A DNA stretch of 64,000 nt. Origin: Chryseobacterium bernardetii (GTDB taxonomy: Bacteria; Bacteroidota; Bacteroidia; Flavobacteriales; Weeksellaceae). A program made the position numbers and the translations under genes. The notes beneath the pieces are model-generated. The model was given only the letters and a program-made list of their open reading frames with translations. It was not told the origin of the DNA and searched no databases. The stretch lies in the NCBI RefSeq assembly GCF_003815975.1, contig NZ_CP033932.1:3081501-3145500 (forward strand). Direction: 5' to 3'. Below are positions 1 through 9,184 of the stretch, in pieces; positions within the stretch are counted from its first letter, which is position 1; each line of letters opens with the position of its first letter.

Positions 1-1017
1 TATAAACAGAGAGGCAAGTGTCATGTAGATATTAGTTCCGTCAAGATTGAAAGAATAACCTGTAGGAACTACAAGGCCAACTATTGTTCGGGAGCAGCCT
101 GCTTTTTCCATTTTTTCCATGATTCCCGGAAGAGCAGATTCCGAAGAACTTGTTCCTAACACCAGAAGAAGCTCTTCTTTAAGATAAAATAACAGCTTGA
201 AAATATTAAACCCGTTATACCACGCCACAGTGCCTAAAACCAAGACCACAAAAAGGAAAGAGGTAATATAGAATGTTGCTACCAGGAATATAAGATTCAA
301 AACCGAATGAAGTCCGTATTTTCCTATGGTAAAGGCCATTGCTCCAAAAGCTCCTACAGGAGCAAGCTTCATCAGGATATGAACGATCTTGAATACCGGA
401 GCTGAGAGGTCCTGAAGGAAATCAGTTACTTTCTGACTTTTTTCCTTTGTTAAAACCAATGCAACCCCCATTAAAATAGCAACAAGAAGTACCTGAAGAA
501 TATTATCGCCTACCAAAGGGCTGAATAGTGTTTCCGGAATAATATTCATAATAAACCCTGTGAGTGTAGATTCGTGAGCTTTCTCCTGATACTCTGATAC
601 ATCTCCTGAAAGGGTTGTAGGATCAATATTCAAACCATGGCCAGGCTGTAAAAGATTCCCAACTATCAGACCAATAATAAGAGCAAGGGTAGAGAAGGTG
701 AAAAAATAGATCATTGCCTTCACTGCAATTCTTCCTACTTTTTTGAGATCGGTCATATGGGCAATTCCAAGGGTAAGGGTAATAAAGATGACCGGAGCGA
801 TAATCATTTTTACCAATTTGATAAAACCATCTCCTAATGGTTTCATTTTTTCTCCCAGTTCGGGATAAAAGTTTCCAAGAAAAATACCTGCAGTTATAGC
901 GATGATAACCTGGAAATAAAGCTGATTGTATATTTTTTTTGCTTTCAATGAACAGTCGTTTGTTTTTTTAAGGCCGAAAATTAAGAATTTTTCATCTGAA
1001 AAACTGACAAAAGTCAT
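1..1017 (-). CDS. dctA: C4-dicarboxylate:cation symporter (DctA/GltP family), 3' end cut off by the window
   Basis: Inner-membrane secondary carrier that imports dicarboxylates such as succinate, fumarate or malate with protons or sodium; glutamate/aspartate carriers share the fold. The first 339 codons are present, starting at ATG 1017. Visible family signatures are the serine-rich re-entrant loop [10 protein letters not shown] and the downstream motif [14 protein letters not shown], which form the substrate and cation site. Multiple hydrophobic helices precede them. The remaining C-terminal quarter lies outside the window. The family is certain; the exact substrate cannot be read from sequence, and DctA is favoured over GltP only by the overall motif wording. 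It is transcribed away from the gamma-glutamyltranspeptidase terminator with no obvious consensus promoter in front of it. Confidence 0.88.
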   Translation of the reverse strand, partial: MTFVSFSDEKFLIFGLKKTNDCSLKAKKIYNQLYFQVIIAITAGIFLGNFYPELGEKMKPLGDGFIKLVKMIIAPVIFITLTLGIAHMTDLKKVGRIAVKAMIYFFTFSTLALIIGLIVGNLLQPGHGLNIDPTTLSGDVSEYQEKAHESTLTGFIMNIIPETLFSPLVGDNILQVLLVAILMGVALVLTKEKSQKVTDFLQDLSAPVFKIVHILMKLAPVGAFGAMAFTIGKYGLHSVLNLIFLVATFYITSFLFVVLVLGTVAWYNGFNIFKLLFYLKEELLLVLGTSSSESALPGIMEKMEKAGCSRTIVGLVVPTGYSFNLDGTNIYMTLASLFI

Positions 1018-1051
1018 AGAAATTAATCTACTTCTCTCTGATTAAGGATAA

Positions 1052-1082
1052 AAAAATCGGCTTCATTCAAAGAATGAAGCCG
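1052..1082 (-). terminator. Intrinsic terminator of ggt
   Basis: Perfect 11-bp stem CGGCTTCATTC / GAATGAAGCCG with a 3-nt loop. On the minus strand it is followed by a run of T, directly after the ggt stop codon. Confidence 0.85.
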
Positions 1083-1109
1083 AAGCTATATTGTTAGTGG
1101 AATAAATAT

Positions 1110-2798
1110 TTATTCTATTGCTACAGAATCGTCTCCGCGTCCGTCTGCAACAGCGTGAATGTTTCCATTTTCATCCAGGACTATTACTTCTGTTTTTCCG
1201 ATTTGTTTTACCTTTTCAAAGGTATAGTTTTTCTTTTTCAGATCAGCTATAGTGCTTTCCGGGAAGTTATTTTCCACTTTTATGGTTTCTGGAAGCCACT
1301 GATGATGGAATTTAGGAGCGTTTACCGCAATATTGGCGTTTTGCTTAAAATCAACTACGTTTACAATAGATTGGTATACAGAGGTTGGGATGGTAGTTCC
1401 TCCCGGAGTTCCCACTACCATGTAAGGTTTTCCGTTCTTAAGCAGAATCGTAGGCGTCATGGAAGAAAGCATTCTTTTATTCGGCTGGATAGAGTTTGCT
1501 TCTCCGCCTACAGCTCCGAACATATTCGGAACTCCTGGTTTAATGGAGAAATCATCCATTTCATTGTTTAAAAAGAAGCCGGCTCCGGAAACAAGAACTT
1601 TGCTTCCATAATAACCATTAAGAGTGGTTGTTACAGATGCTGCATTTCCATCCTTATCAAGCACGGAAATGTGAGTGGTTTGAGTAGACTCTTTAGGTTG
1701 TTCTATAATTTTTCCAACTTCAGAACTAGGAGTGGCTTTATTAAAGCTGAAGCTTTTCCATCTGCCCTTTAAATATTCGTCGGAGATCAGATAAGATGTT
1801 TTATCCTGGATAAAATCCGGATCTCCCATATATTCTGCTCTGTCTGCAAAAGCCCTTCTTTCAGCCTCTGTCATGATCTGTACAGCCTGTGCAGAGTTTT
1901 GCTGATATTTTTCAAGGTTTTCAAAGCTGGCCATTCTCAGCATCTGAGCAAGAAGTAAACCTCCGCTGGAAGGTAAAGGCATCGAGACTACATGGTTGCC
2001 TTTATATTCAAATTCCAGGGCTTTTCTTTCTGCAACCTTATAATTTTTAAGGTCTTCCAAAGTAATGATTCCGTTTCCTCTTTTCATTTCAGCGATCAGA
2101 AGATCTGCTGTTTTACCTTCATAGAAACCTTTTGCACCTAGTTTTTGGATCAGTTTTAAAGTTTCTGCCAGATCTTTCTGTACCAAAAGATCTCCTGCTT
2201 TCCATGGAGTGTCTTTTACAAAAACGATAGCTGATTTATTATGTTTCTTAAAATGTTCCTGATTATTGTTAAGCATTTCTGCTTCCTGTTCAGTAATGGC
2301 AAATCCTTGTTCTGCCAGATCAATAGCAGGCTGAATGATTTTTTCCATTGGAAGTTTACAGTGTTTCAATGTAGCAAAAAAACCTGCTACACTGCCAGGG
2401 ATACCTACTGCAAGGCGCCCATTTTGAGATAGATCAGTATTGGCTTTTCCGTTTTTATCGAGATACATGTCTCTGGAAGCTTTTTTAGGAGCAGTTTCTC
2501 GGTAATCCAAAGTAAATTTCTCCCCATTATTTTTTACGCCCACCAGAAATCCGCCTCCGCCAATGTTTCCTGCCTGTGGATACACTACAGCTAGTGCATA
2601 CTGGGTAGCTGTAATGGCATCATAGGCATTTCCGCCCATTCTCAGGATTTTTGCTCCTGCTTCACTTGCAAGTGGATGTGCAGAAACTACCACACCTTTA
2701 TTCTTAACCTTTACCTCTTTTACAATATTGATGTCTGTAAACTGGGCCCAGCTAAGCTGGCTGGCTAATATAACCGAAGCAATTAAAATCTTCTTCAT
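1110..2798 (-). CDS. ggt: Gamma-glutamyltranspeptidase precursor
   Basis: Periplasmic or exported N-terminal nucleophile hydrolase that cleaves the gamma-glutamyl bond of glutathione and related compounds, by hydrolysis or transpeptidation. The 562-residue precursor starts with a signal peptide (about residues 1-19, ending SWAQ). Autocleavage is expected before Thr374 in the motif QTTHISVLD, which would give large (20-373) and small (374-562) subunits. Other family residues are present: YMGDPDF near 323, GAGFFLNNEMDDF in the small subunit, and the SSMTPT oxyanion segment followed by the GTPGG motif. The length is normal for the family. It is monocistronic: its own promoter-like element lies upstream at 2819-2826 and a strong terminator follows. 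Confidence 0.95.
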   Translation of the reverse strand: MKKILIASVILASQLSWAQFTDINIVKEVKVKNKGVVVSAHPLASEAGAKILRMGGNAYDAITATQYALAVVYPQAGNIGGGGFLVGVKNNGEKFTLDYRETAPKKASRDMYLDKNGKANTDLSQNGRLAVGIPGSVAGFFATLKHCKLPMEKIIQPAIDLAEQGFAITEQEAEMLNNNQEHFKKHNKSAIVFVKDTPWKAGDLLVQKDLAETLKLIQKLGAKGFYEGKTADLLIAEMKRGNGIITLEDLKNYKVAERKALEFEYKGNHVVSMPLPSSGGLLLAQMLRMASFENLEKYQQNSAQAVQIMTEAERRAFADRAEYMGDPDFIQDKTSYLISDEYLKGRWKSFSFNKATPSSEVGKIIEQPKESTQTTHISVLDKDGNAASVTTTLNGYYGSKVLVSGAGFFLNNEMDDFSIKPGVPNMFGAVGGEANSIQPNKRMLSSMTPTILLKNGKPYMVVGTPGGTTIPTSVYQSIVNVVDFKQNANIAVNAPKFHHQWLPETIKVENNFPESTIADLKKKNYTFEKVKQIGKTEVIVLDENGNIHAVADGRGDDSVAIE

Positions 2799-2818
2799 AT
2801 GATTGTTTTTTCTTGAAA

Positions 2819-2826
2819 CAAAATTA
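2819..2826 (-). promoter_or_regulatory. -7 element for ggt
   Basis: TAATTTTG on the minus strand matches TAnnTTTG, 20 bp upstream of the ggt ATG. No clear -33 TTTG was found. Confidence 0.5.
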
Positions 2827-3010
2827 TTGATTTTTTTGGTAAATGGCTGCTATTATTAGGAATGTGAAAATTATCTTTTGTTTTTCATAATTATTAATAT
2901 ATTTTAAATTTATTTGTAATTAATTCTTTTATTATTTAATTGCTTTGATTAATATTTAATTTATTTAGATTTTTTATGATTTTTCATTCATTTTTTATGA
3001 TTTGAATTGC

Positions 3011-3018
3011 TACATTTG
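3011..3018 (+). promoter_or_regulatory. -7 element for the TonB-dependent receptor at 3032
   Basis: TACATTTG matches TAnnTTTG exactly and ends 13 nt before the ATG, so the leader would be very short. The 233-bp region from 2799 to 3010 is AT-rich and shows nothing else recognisable. Confidence 0.6.
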
Positions 3019-3031
3019 AAAAAAAAAATAC

Positions 3032-5944
3032 ATGAAAAAAAATTACCAGAAAATTATCTTTTTAGGAACCTTGTTCTTTGTGTCAGCAAATGCATATGCG
3101 CAAGTAAAAGATTCCATAAAAGTAAAATCAGTAGATGAAGTAAAGATAACTGTTGGGTCCAGGAATAAAAGCCGCGTTGCAACTGATACGCCGGTTCCCG
3201 TGGATGTTATCAATATCGGATCACAGTCTGTATTAAGCCCACAAACTGATCTAAACCAGATTTTGAATTATGCCGCACCATCATTTACGTCCAACTCAAC
3301 AACTGTGGCAGATGGTACAGACCACGTTGATCCCGCACAATTGAGAGGACTAGGGCCGGATCAGGTGCTTGTTTTGCTTAATGGAAAGAGAAGACATACC
3401 TCATCCTTGGTTAATATCAATGGTTCTCCAGGAAGAGGATCTGTAGGGACGGATCTTAATGCTATTCCCGCTTTTGCTATTGAAAGGCTGGAAGTATTGA
3501 GGGATGGTGCATCGGCACAGTATGGTTCTGATGCTATTGCCGGAGTTATTAATGTCATCATGAAGAAAAATACGAATGCCTTTACCGCGGCCATTACGGG
3601 AGGAGGCTTTAATTCAAAAGGAGCTAATGACCATCATGGAGGCTGGGATGGGGATAAATATCAGCTGGATCTGAACTATGGAACTAAAATTGGTAGTAAT
3701 GGATTCATCAATTTTACAGCAAGCTTACTGCATAGAAATGATACAAGGAGAGCAAAATCAGCGGCAGGTGATATTTTTAATGCTTATAATGCTATTGAGC
3801 AGAGAGCATTAGAAAAAGGGGTTAATATTTCTTCTCTTTTTGGGAATATCAACAATACATCCAATACACAGCAAATCGTCAACTATATACATCAGTATGC
3901 TCAGGATGTAAGCTATTTTACAGCAGCACAGCAGGCTAGTATTCAGTCTGCGAATACAATTACCGCATTGCAGAATCTTCTCAAGGCTGATGTTACTGAA
4001 AATGAACTTGCCTACAGAGGATTAACAAGAGATGATTTTAATATGAGGGTTGGGCAGTCCAGACTAGGGTCGGGTCAGTTTTTTATGAACTCAGAATTTG
4101 ATCTGTCTTCAACGATCCGTGGATATGCTTTTGGGGGAATATCCTACAGATCAGGGAATGCAGCAGGTTTTTACAGGAGACCCAATCAAAACAGAACTTC
4201 TACATCAATATATCCTAATGGTTTCCTGCCGGAAATTGCTTCTGATGTTATTGATCTCTCTTTTGCCGCAGGATTTAAAGGAAAATTAGGAAATATTAAT
4301 TACGATATCAGCAACACTTTCGGGAGAAATACTTTTGACTACACAATAAAAAATACGGCCAATGCATCAATGTTATATCCCAGTAAAAAGGAATTCAATG
4401 CAGGAGGGCTTGGTTTTTCTCAAAATACTATTAATGCAGACTTTGATACTAAGATCGATTGGCTGAAAGGGTTTAATGTTGCTTTTGGAGGAGAGATGAG
4501 ATTTGAAAAATACAAAATAGAAAAAGGGGAAGAAGCTTCATGGGCTCTTTATGATATTAACGGAAATATACAGACTCCAGGGACAAATCCTCTCTTGAAA
4601 CCTACAGATTTTTTTGGAGTTTATACTCCTCCAAATCCTGATTTTCCAATTGGCCCAAATAATCAAGGGTCAACTACTAGTACCAGGCCGGGAGGTGCGC
4701 AGGTATTTCCAGGTTTTCGTCCTGAGAATGCTCTTAATAAGGGAAGGCATTCCGTTGCTGTTTATGCGGATACGGAACTGGATGTAACTGACAGATGGTT
4801 GCTGAGTGCTGCACTTAGGTTTGAAAATTACTCAGATTTTGGGTCTACTTTCAATTATAAAGTTGCCACAAGATATAAGCTTACGGACAATATTAATATA
4901 CGGGCAGCCCATTCTACAGGATTTAGAGCGCCTTCTTTACAGCAGATTTATTTTAATGCTACAGCTACACAGTTTGTAGGTGGAGTGCCATATGAAGTGG
5001 GAACATTTTCTAATGATTCTGATGCAGCCAAATATTTAGGAATTCCACAATTGAAGCAAGAGGAATCAAAGAGTTATTCTGTTGGTTTTACAGCTAAGAT
5101 CCCACAGGCAAATCTAACTTTTACAGTAGATGGTTATTATATTAAAATCAAAAACAGGGTGGTTTTGACTGATCAGTTTTCAAGACCGTCAGGAACTTAT
5201 CCTGCGGATAGTGATCTTGGTAAATTACAGGCCGCTTTTGACAAGGCTAATGCGAATGCTGCTACTTTCTTTGCTAATGCTATTGATACTCAGACAAAAG
5301 GTATAGAAGGTGTTATTTCGCACAGAGCAAGATTTTCTCAGACACTAGCCCTGAATTCTGATTTTGCAGTTACGGTGTCAAAAACAAACAGGGTAGGTGA
5401 TATCCATGGTTCCGATGTTTTGATCAATGCCGGGCAAATCAACAGATATTATTCGGAATCCAGCCGTGTTTATCTTGAAGAAGCGATCCCAAGATTCAAG
5501 GCTTCTCTCAATAATGCATTGGAAATTAATAAATTCAGTGTTTTGTTAAGAAATGTTTATTTCGGGAAAGTTACAGACCCTAATACAATGGATGCTAACG
5601 GGGATGGAATTGTAAGTGGAGAAATCATCAACGGGCAGGCTGTTGCTACAGAACATCCGGTTTGGGGAGGAAAAATAATTACAGATTTATCTGTGGGCTA
5701 TATGTTTACTAAGAATTTTAAACTGACAATCGGAGCTAATAATTTGTTTGATATTTATCCGGATAAAAACTATGGTCCGACAATGGTGAAAACACCTTCT
5801 CTGAATGCATCCGGGAATCTTGTATATGTGGATGCTCCTGCTATTGATCTTTCTAATCAGAATCAGTTTGTATACTCAAGAAATGTTTCTCAGTTTGGAA
5901 TGAATGGAAGGTTTCTTTTTGCCAGAGTGAATCTTAATTTTTAA
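3032..5944 (+). CDS. TonB-dependent outer membrane receptor
   Basis: Outer-membrane beta-barrel transporter of 970 residues driven by the TonB-ExbBD complex. A signal peptide (about residues 1-24, ending AYAQ) is followed by a plug domain (about 45-180) with the typical sequence LRGLGPDQVLVLLNGKRR and the signature VLRDGASAQYGSDAIAGVIN, then a 22-strand barrel ending in the aromatic-terminated stretch FLFARVNLNF. There is no N-terminal carboxypeptidase-regulatory-like domain and no SusD partner next door, so this is an ordinary TBDR and not a SusC. A calcium-loop-like segment, DANGDGIVSGE, lies in a late extracellular loop. The substrate is unknown. The gene stands alone between its own promoter and terminator. 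Confidence 0.93.
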   Translation: MKKNYQKIIFLGTLFFVSANAYAQVKDSIKVKSVDEVKITVGSRNKSRVATDTPVPVDVINIGSQSVLSPQTDLNQILNYAAPSFTSNSTTVADGTDHVDPAQLRGLGPDQVLVLLNGKRRHTSSLVNINGSPGRGSVGTDLNAIPAFAIERLEVLRDGASAQYGSDAIAGVINVIMKKNTNAFTAAITGGGFNSKGANDHHGGWDGDKYQLDLNYGTKIGSNGFINFTASLLHRNDTRRAKSAAGDIFNAYNAIEQRALEKGVNISSLFGNINNTSNTQQIVNYIHQYAQDVSYFTAAQQASIQSANTITALQNLLKADVTENELAYRGLTRDDFNMRVGQSRLGSGQFFMNSEFDLSSTIRGYAFGGISYRSGNAAGFYRRPNQNRTSTSIYPNGFLPEIASDVIDLSFAAGFKGKLGNINYDISNTFGRNTFDYTIKNTANASMLYPSKKEFNAGGLGFSQNTINADFDTKIDWLKGFNVAFGGEMRFEKYKIEKGEEASWALYDINGNIQTPGTNPLLKPTDFFGVYTPPNPDFPIGPNNQGSTTSTRPGGAQVFPGFRPENALNKGRHSVAVYADTELDVTDRWLLSAALRFENYSDFGSTFNYKVATRYKLTDNINIRAAHSTGFRAPSLQQIYFNATATQFVGGVPYEVGTFSNDSDAAKYLGIPQLKQEESKSYSVGFTAKIPQANLTFTVDGYYIKIKNRVVLTDQFSRPSGTYPADSDLGKLQAAFDKANANAATFFANAIDTQTKGIEGVISHRARFSQTLALNSDFAVTVSKTNRVGDIHGSDVLINAGQINRYYSESSRVYLEEAIPRFKASLNNALEINKFSVLLRNVYFGKVTDPNTMDANGDGIVSGEIINGQAVATEHPVWGGKIITDLSVGYMFTKNFKLTIGANNLFDIYPDKNYGPTMVKTPSLNASGNLVYVDAPAIDLSNQNQFVYSRNVSQFGMNGRFLFARVNLNF

Positions 5945-5967
5945 TCACTATTGTTTTGGTGACAAAT

Positions 5968-5995
5968 AAAAGGTATACGAAAGTATACCTTTTTT
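5968..5995 (+). terminator. Intrinsic terminator of the TonB-dependent receptor gene
   Basis: Stem AAAAGGTATAC / GTATACCTTTT with a GAAA tetraloop, followed by T. Confidence 0.85.
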
Positions 5996-6017
5996 ATTAT
6001 GGTTAGTATGTTTTTTT

Positions 6018-6025
6018 TACTTTTG
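6018..6025 (+). promoter_or_regulatory. -7 element for the threonine dehydrogenase gene
   Basis: TACTTTTG matches TAnnTTTG, ending 23 nt before ATG 6049. Confidence 0.55.
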
Positions 6026-6048
6026 TACAATTCTAAAAAAATCTGAAA

Positions 6049-7014
6049 ATGGAATCCTATACGGAAAGAATACTGATTACAGGTGCCTTGGGACAAATCG
6101 GCACCGAACTTACTAACAGACTTGTTGAAATTCACGGAGCGGACAATGTTGTAGCTTCAGGTCTTGACAGATGGCAGGAGGGAATTACCTCTGCAGGGCA
6201 TTATGAAAGAATGGACGTTACCAATACTCAATTAGTGAGACAGGTGATTAAAGATTATGATATCACTACAGTGTATCACCTTGCATCGCTTCTGTCCGGA
6301 ACTTCGGAAAAGCAGCCAATTTTTGCGTGGAAACTAAATCTTGAGCCTCTTCTTCATTTTTGTGAAATGGCGAAAGAGGGGCTTATTAAAAAGATCTTCT
6401 GGCCGAGTTCCATTGCAGTATTTGGAAAAGGAATTCCAAAACATGATGTAGGGCAGGATGTGGTGTTGAACCCAACAACCGTTTATGGAATCTCTAAAAT
6501 GGCAGGGGAGAAGTGGTGCGAATATTATTTTGATAAATATGGAGTGGATGTAAGAAGTATCAGATATCCTGGATTAATTTCATGGAAAACTCCGGCAGGT
6601 GGTGGTACAACCGATTATGCTGTTGAGATTTTCTATAAAGCTATTGAAGACGGTAAGTATACAAGTTTCATTTCAGAGAACACCGGAATGCCGATGTTGT
6701 ATATGGATGATGCCATCAATGCTACTCTGAAATTAATGGATGCTCCAAAGGAAAGATTAACTGTTCGTTCATCTTATAATTTAGGAGGAATGTCATTTAC
6801 TCCAAAAGAATTAGCAGAAGAAATCAAGAAAGAAATCCCGGATTTCAGCATTGATTATAACCCGGATTTCAGACAGGCCATTGCAGATTCCTGGCCGGCT
6901 TCTATTGATGATTCTGTAGCTAAAAAAGATTGGGGGCTGACTTATGATTTCGGAATTTCTGAAATGACGAAAGACATGATTAAGAATCTGAAAGTAAAAT
7001 TAGCTAAGAATTAA
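6049..7014 (+). CDS. tdh: L-threonine 3-dehydrogenase, short-chain (extended SDR) type
   Basis: Cytosolic NAD-dependent oxidation of L-threonine to 2-amino-3-oxobutyrate, which breaks down to glycine plus acetyl-CoA or to aminoacetone. The 321-residue protein is an extended short-chain dehydrogenase: NAD loop GALGQIG at 12-18, the Ser pair at 120-121 (WPSSIAVFG) and the YGISK catalytic Tyr146/Lys150. The wording matches the zinc-independent threonine dehydrogenases described from flavobacteria, not the medium-chain zinc enzymes of enterobacteria. NAD-dependent epimerase is the generic alternative; threonine dehydrogenase is preferred from the motif TTVYGISK and the PAGGGTTDYAV segment. It is monocistronic behind its own promoter. 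Confidence 0.85.
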   Translation: MESYTERILITGALGQIGTELTNRLVEIHGADNVVASGLDRWQEGITSAGHYERMDVTNTQLVRQVIKDYDITTVYHLASLLSGTSEKQPIFAWKLNLEPLLHFCEMAKEGLIKKIFWPSSIAVFGKGIPKHDVGQDVVLNPTTVYGISKMAGEKWCEYYFDKYGVDVRSIRYPGLISWKTPAGGGTTDYAVEIFYKAIEDGKYTSFISENTGMPMLYMDDAINATLKLMDAPKERLTVRSSYNLGGMSFTPKELAEEIKKEIPDFSIDYNPDFRQAIADSWPASIDDSVAKKDWGLTYDFGISEMTKDMIKNLKVKLAKN

Positions 7015-7098
7015 TAATATAAAGTATTACTTTATTTGGATATTGATTTAACATCTGATTTTTAATCTATTATAAATTTTATCTAAAATTTTATTTAA

Positions 7099-7851
7099 AT
7101 GGTATTATTGACTTTTAACATTACGAATATTGCAGCTGAAGCCAAAAAAGGCTCTCAGATTACCCGTGATGAAAGGTTGAAAATTACTGAAGAGAATACA
7201 AAAGCGATTCTTAGAATTTTAGATATTCATGATATAAAAGCAAGTTTTTTTGTAGAAGTTTCTCTCACAGAAAAACTGCAGAATCTTATAAAAGCAATTT
7301 CATCCAAAGGGCATGAAATTGCTTTTTATAATCAAGGCTCAAATCTTGAAGAAATTGAAATCGCTAAGAAGAATATCGAGGATCTTTTAGAAAAACAGAT
7401 CAGGGGAATTCGTCAGAAAGATGTGAAAATTGCTCAGGAAAATTTAAAACTTCTGGAGTTTAATTATGTTTCAAATATTGACAATGCTAATATCCTTTTT
7501 CCATTCAAACGTCTGAAAAGAAATACTGAAATTACAGAAGAAGATGGGCTGAGTATTGTGCCGGAAAGTATCTCTCCATACAGCCAGTTGCCTTATAATG
7601 ATTTTGTCTTTCAGATCTTACCGATGAAATATTATCAGAATATGGTACTGGAAACATTACAGAATGAAGAATTTGTTCTGATTTATCTTAATGCATGGCA
7701 GTTTACGGATTTTAAAAAATACCGTTTTGATATTCCTTTTTACCGAAGCTTATTTTCGGGCAAAAAAATGGAGGACAAATTAGATGCCCTCCTTACTTTT
7801 CTTAACGAGAAGGATATGGCTACTTCCCGTATGAAAGATTATATTTTCTAG
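7099..7851 (+). CDS. Polysaccharide deacetylase-like protein with degenerate active site
   Basis: A 250-residue cytosolic protein (no signal peptide) with the layout of the NodB/carbohydrate esterase 4 fold: an opening strand VLLTFNITN (residues 2-10), a helix with TKAILRILDIHDIKASFFV, and the GHEIAFYNQG segment at 71-80. In active family members the first strand carries TFDD or TFD and the later segment reads H-x3-H. Here the metal-binding Asp is Asn7 and the second His is Asn or Tyr, so only His72 of the usual Asp-His-His triad remains. The later segment KEYRFDIPF-type end (residues 205-220) resembles the C-terminus of the family. Deacetylase activity is therefore unlikely; a binding or regulatory role is possible. 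No clear promoter was found; it follows tdh after 84 bp. Confidence 0.7.
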   Translation: MVLLTFNITNIAAEAKKGSQITRDERLKITEENTKAILRILDIHDIKASFFVEVSLTEKLQNLIKAISSKGHEIAFYNQGSNLEEIEIAKKNIEDLLEKQIRGIRQKDVKIAQENLKLLEFNYVSNIDNANILFPFKRLKRNTEITEEDGLSIVPESISPYSQLPYNDFVFQILPMKYYQNMVLETLQNEEFVLIYLNAWQFTDFKKYRFDIPFYRSLFSGKKMEDKLDALLTFLNEKDMATSRMKDYIF

Positions 7852-7869
7852 AATTTCGGGGTAGTGTAA

Positions 7870-7886
7870 TTCGAGATTAACTCGAA
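7870..7886. terminator. Small hairpin between convergent genes
   Basis: TTCGAG / CTCGAA stem with a 5-nt loop between convergent genes; the stem is short and the T tract weak. Confidence 0.3.
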
Positions 7887-7909
7887 ATTTCAAAACCTGA
7901 ATCCCTTTA

Positions 7910-9115
7910 CTAACTAAGTTCAAAAAGAGTAATCTCCGGTAAAACACCGACTCTTCCCGGATATCCCAATACTCCGAACCCTCTGTTGACATACAGAAGT
8001 TTTCCTTCGCTTTCATATAAATCTGCCCACTTAGGGTATTTGTATTGTACCGGTGACCATTTTACATTTTTAAGATCCAGGCCAAACTGCATTCCATGGG
8101 TATGCCCTGAAAGGGTTAGATGAATGTTTCCAGGATGTTTTTTTACTACATGATCAAAATGGGTTGGGTCATGGCTCATCAGGATCTTTGTGGCAGATTC
8201 GGGAACTCCTTTTAAGGCGTTATCAATTTTGCCGAACTGAGGGAATGGCTTTAATCCCCAGTTCTCAACACCTAGTATATAGAGTTTTTCTCCGTTTTTT
8301 TCAATAATCCTGTGTTCGTTTCTGAGCATATCAAATCCCGCTTGGTTTTCATAACGGATTAAAGTATCAAGATTTTCTTTCTTAGCTGCAGGTGATGGCC
8401 ATGTTACATAATCTCCGTAATCGTGGTTCCCTAAGACTGCAAACTTACCGTCTTTAGCCTTAATTTTTGAAAACAAAGGAATAAATGGCCTAAACTCATC
8501 TGCTACATTATTAACCATGTCTCCGGTGAATAAAACAAGATCTGGTTTTTGCTCGTTAATAAGATCAACAGCATGTTGCAGCTTGCTGGGATCAGAGAAA
8601 CTTCCACTATGAACATCAGAGATCTGAATGATTTTATATCCTTTAAAACTTATCGGAAGATCAGGGAGTTTAACTTTTACTCTTCGTACCTTATGACGGT
8701 ATTTCCCGAATGTAATACCATCAATGAACAGGGCTGAAAGTACACCGCTTATCCCTAATCCTACAAGGCTCAGGAATTTTCTTCTCTCCGGAAAGAAATT
8801 TTCAGATGGTTTGGCAAAGCCTACCAAATAACCTCCTGTTCTTACAATATCATCAATTAATAAAAATAAAACGATAAAGATTTTGGGAAGGATAAAGACC
8901 AGAAATACTGAAATCATGATCTGGGCCCTCAGCATGCTTCGGTCTGATCTCTGGTAATGAGTGACTTCATAAGCGAAGATTGCATATACAATTAAAGATA
9001 TTACCCAATATCCTGTTCTTATCCAGAAGTTATCTGTAAGGGTTCTGATGGCCTGGTAGATGTAAATCTCCAAAAACAGGAAGATTCCGGCGGTAATTAA
9101 AAGATTCTTTGGCAT
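7910..9115 (-). CDS. Membrane-anchored metallophosphoesterase (YkuE-like)
   Basis: 401-residue protein with four hydrophobic segments in the first 105 residues, then a fifth near 115-135 preceded by ERRKFLSLVG, and a calcineurin-type phosphoesterase domain. Di-metal motifs are complete: ISDVHSG (about 165-171), FTGDMVN (196-202), LGNHDYG (228-234), SHDP and SGHTHGMQFG. The domain probably faces the periplasm and hydrolyses a phosphoester; YkuE-type relatives act on lipid-linked or nucleotide substrates, but the substrate here is unknown. The start was set at ATG 9115: an upstream in-frame GTG at 9136 lies inside the terminator hairpin of the preceding gene and is not credible. Confidence 0.85.
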   Translation of the reverse strand: MPKNLLITAGIFLFLEIYIYQAIRTLTDNFWIRTGYWVISLIVYAIFAYEVTHYQRSDRSMLRAQIMISVFLVFILPKIFIVLFLLIDDIVRTGGYLVGFAKPSENFFPERRKFLSLVGLGISGVLSALFIDGITFGKYRHKVRRVKVKLPDLPISFKGYKIIQISDVHSGSFSDPSKLQHAVDLINEQKPDLVLFTGDMVNNVADEFRPFIPLFSKIKAKDGKFAVLGNHDYGDYVTWPSPAAKKENLDTLIRYENQAGFDMLRNEHRIIEKNGEKLYILGVENWGLKPFPQFGKIDNALKGVPESATKILMSHDPTHFDHVVKKHPGNIHLTLSGHTHGMQFGLDLKNVKWSPVQYKYPKWADLYESEGKLLYVNRGFGVLGYPGRVGVLPEITLFELS

Positions 9116-9128
9116 ATTCTGATTCAAA

Positions 9129-9161
9129 AAAAGCACAAAAGAAGACTTCCTTTGTGCTTTT
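9129..9161 (-). terminator. Intrinsic terminator of the KAS III-like gene
   Basis: Perfect 11-bp stem AAAAGCACAAA / TTTGTGCTTTT with an inner GAAG/CTTC pairing, right after the stop codon of the 9185-10252 gene. Confidence 0.85.
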
Positions 9162-9184
9162 ATCTGTTTTAATTAAAATTATTC

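Noticed and set aside
1155..2432. Open frames on the plus strand opposite ggt, and similar frames opposite or inside other genes
   Set aside because: They lack homology-like motifs, promoters and start context, and lie entirely within confidently identified genes on the other strand or in another frame.
9116..9136. Longer N-terminus for the metallophosphoesterase starting at GTG 9136
   Set aside because: The codon lies inside the terminator hairpin of the preceding gene, and ATG 9115 gives a normal membrane-protein N-terminus.
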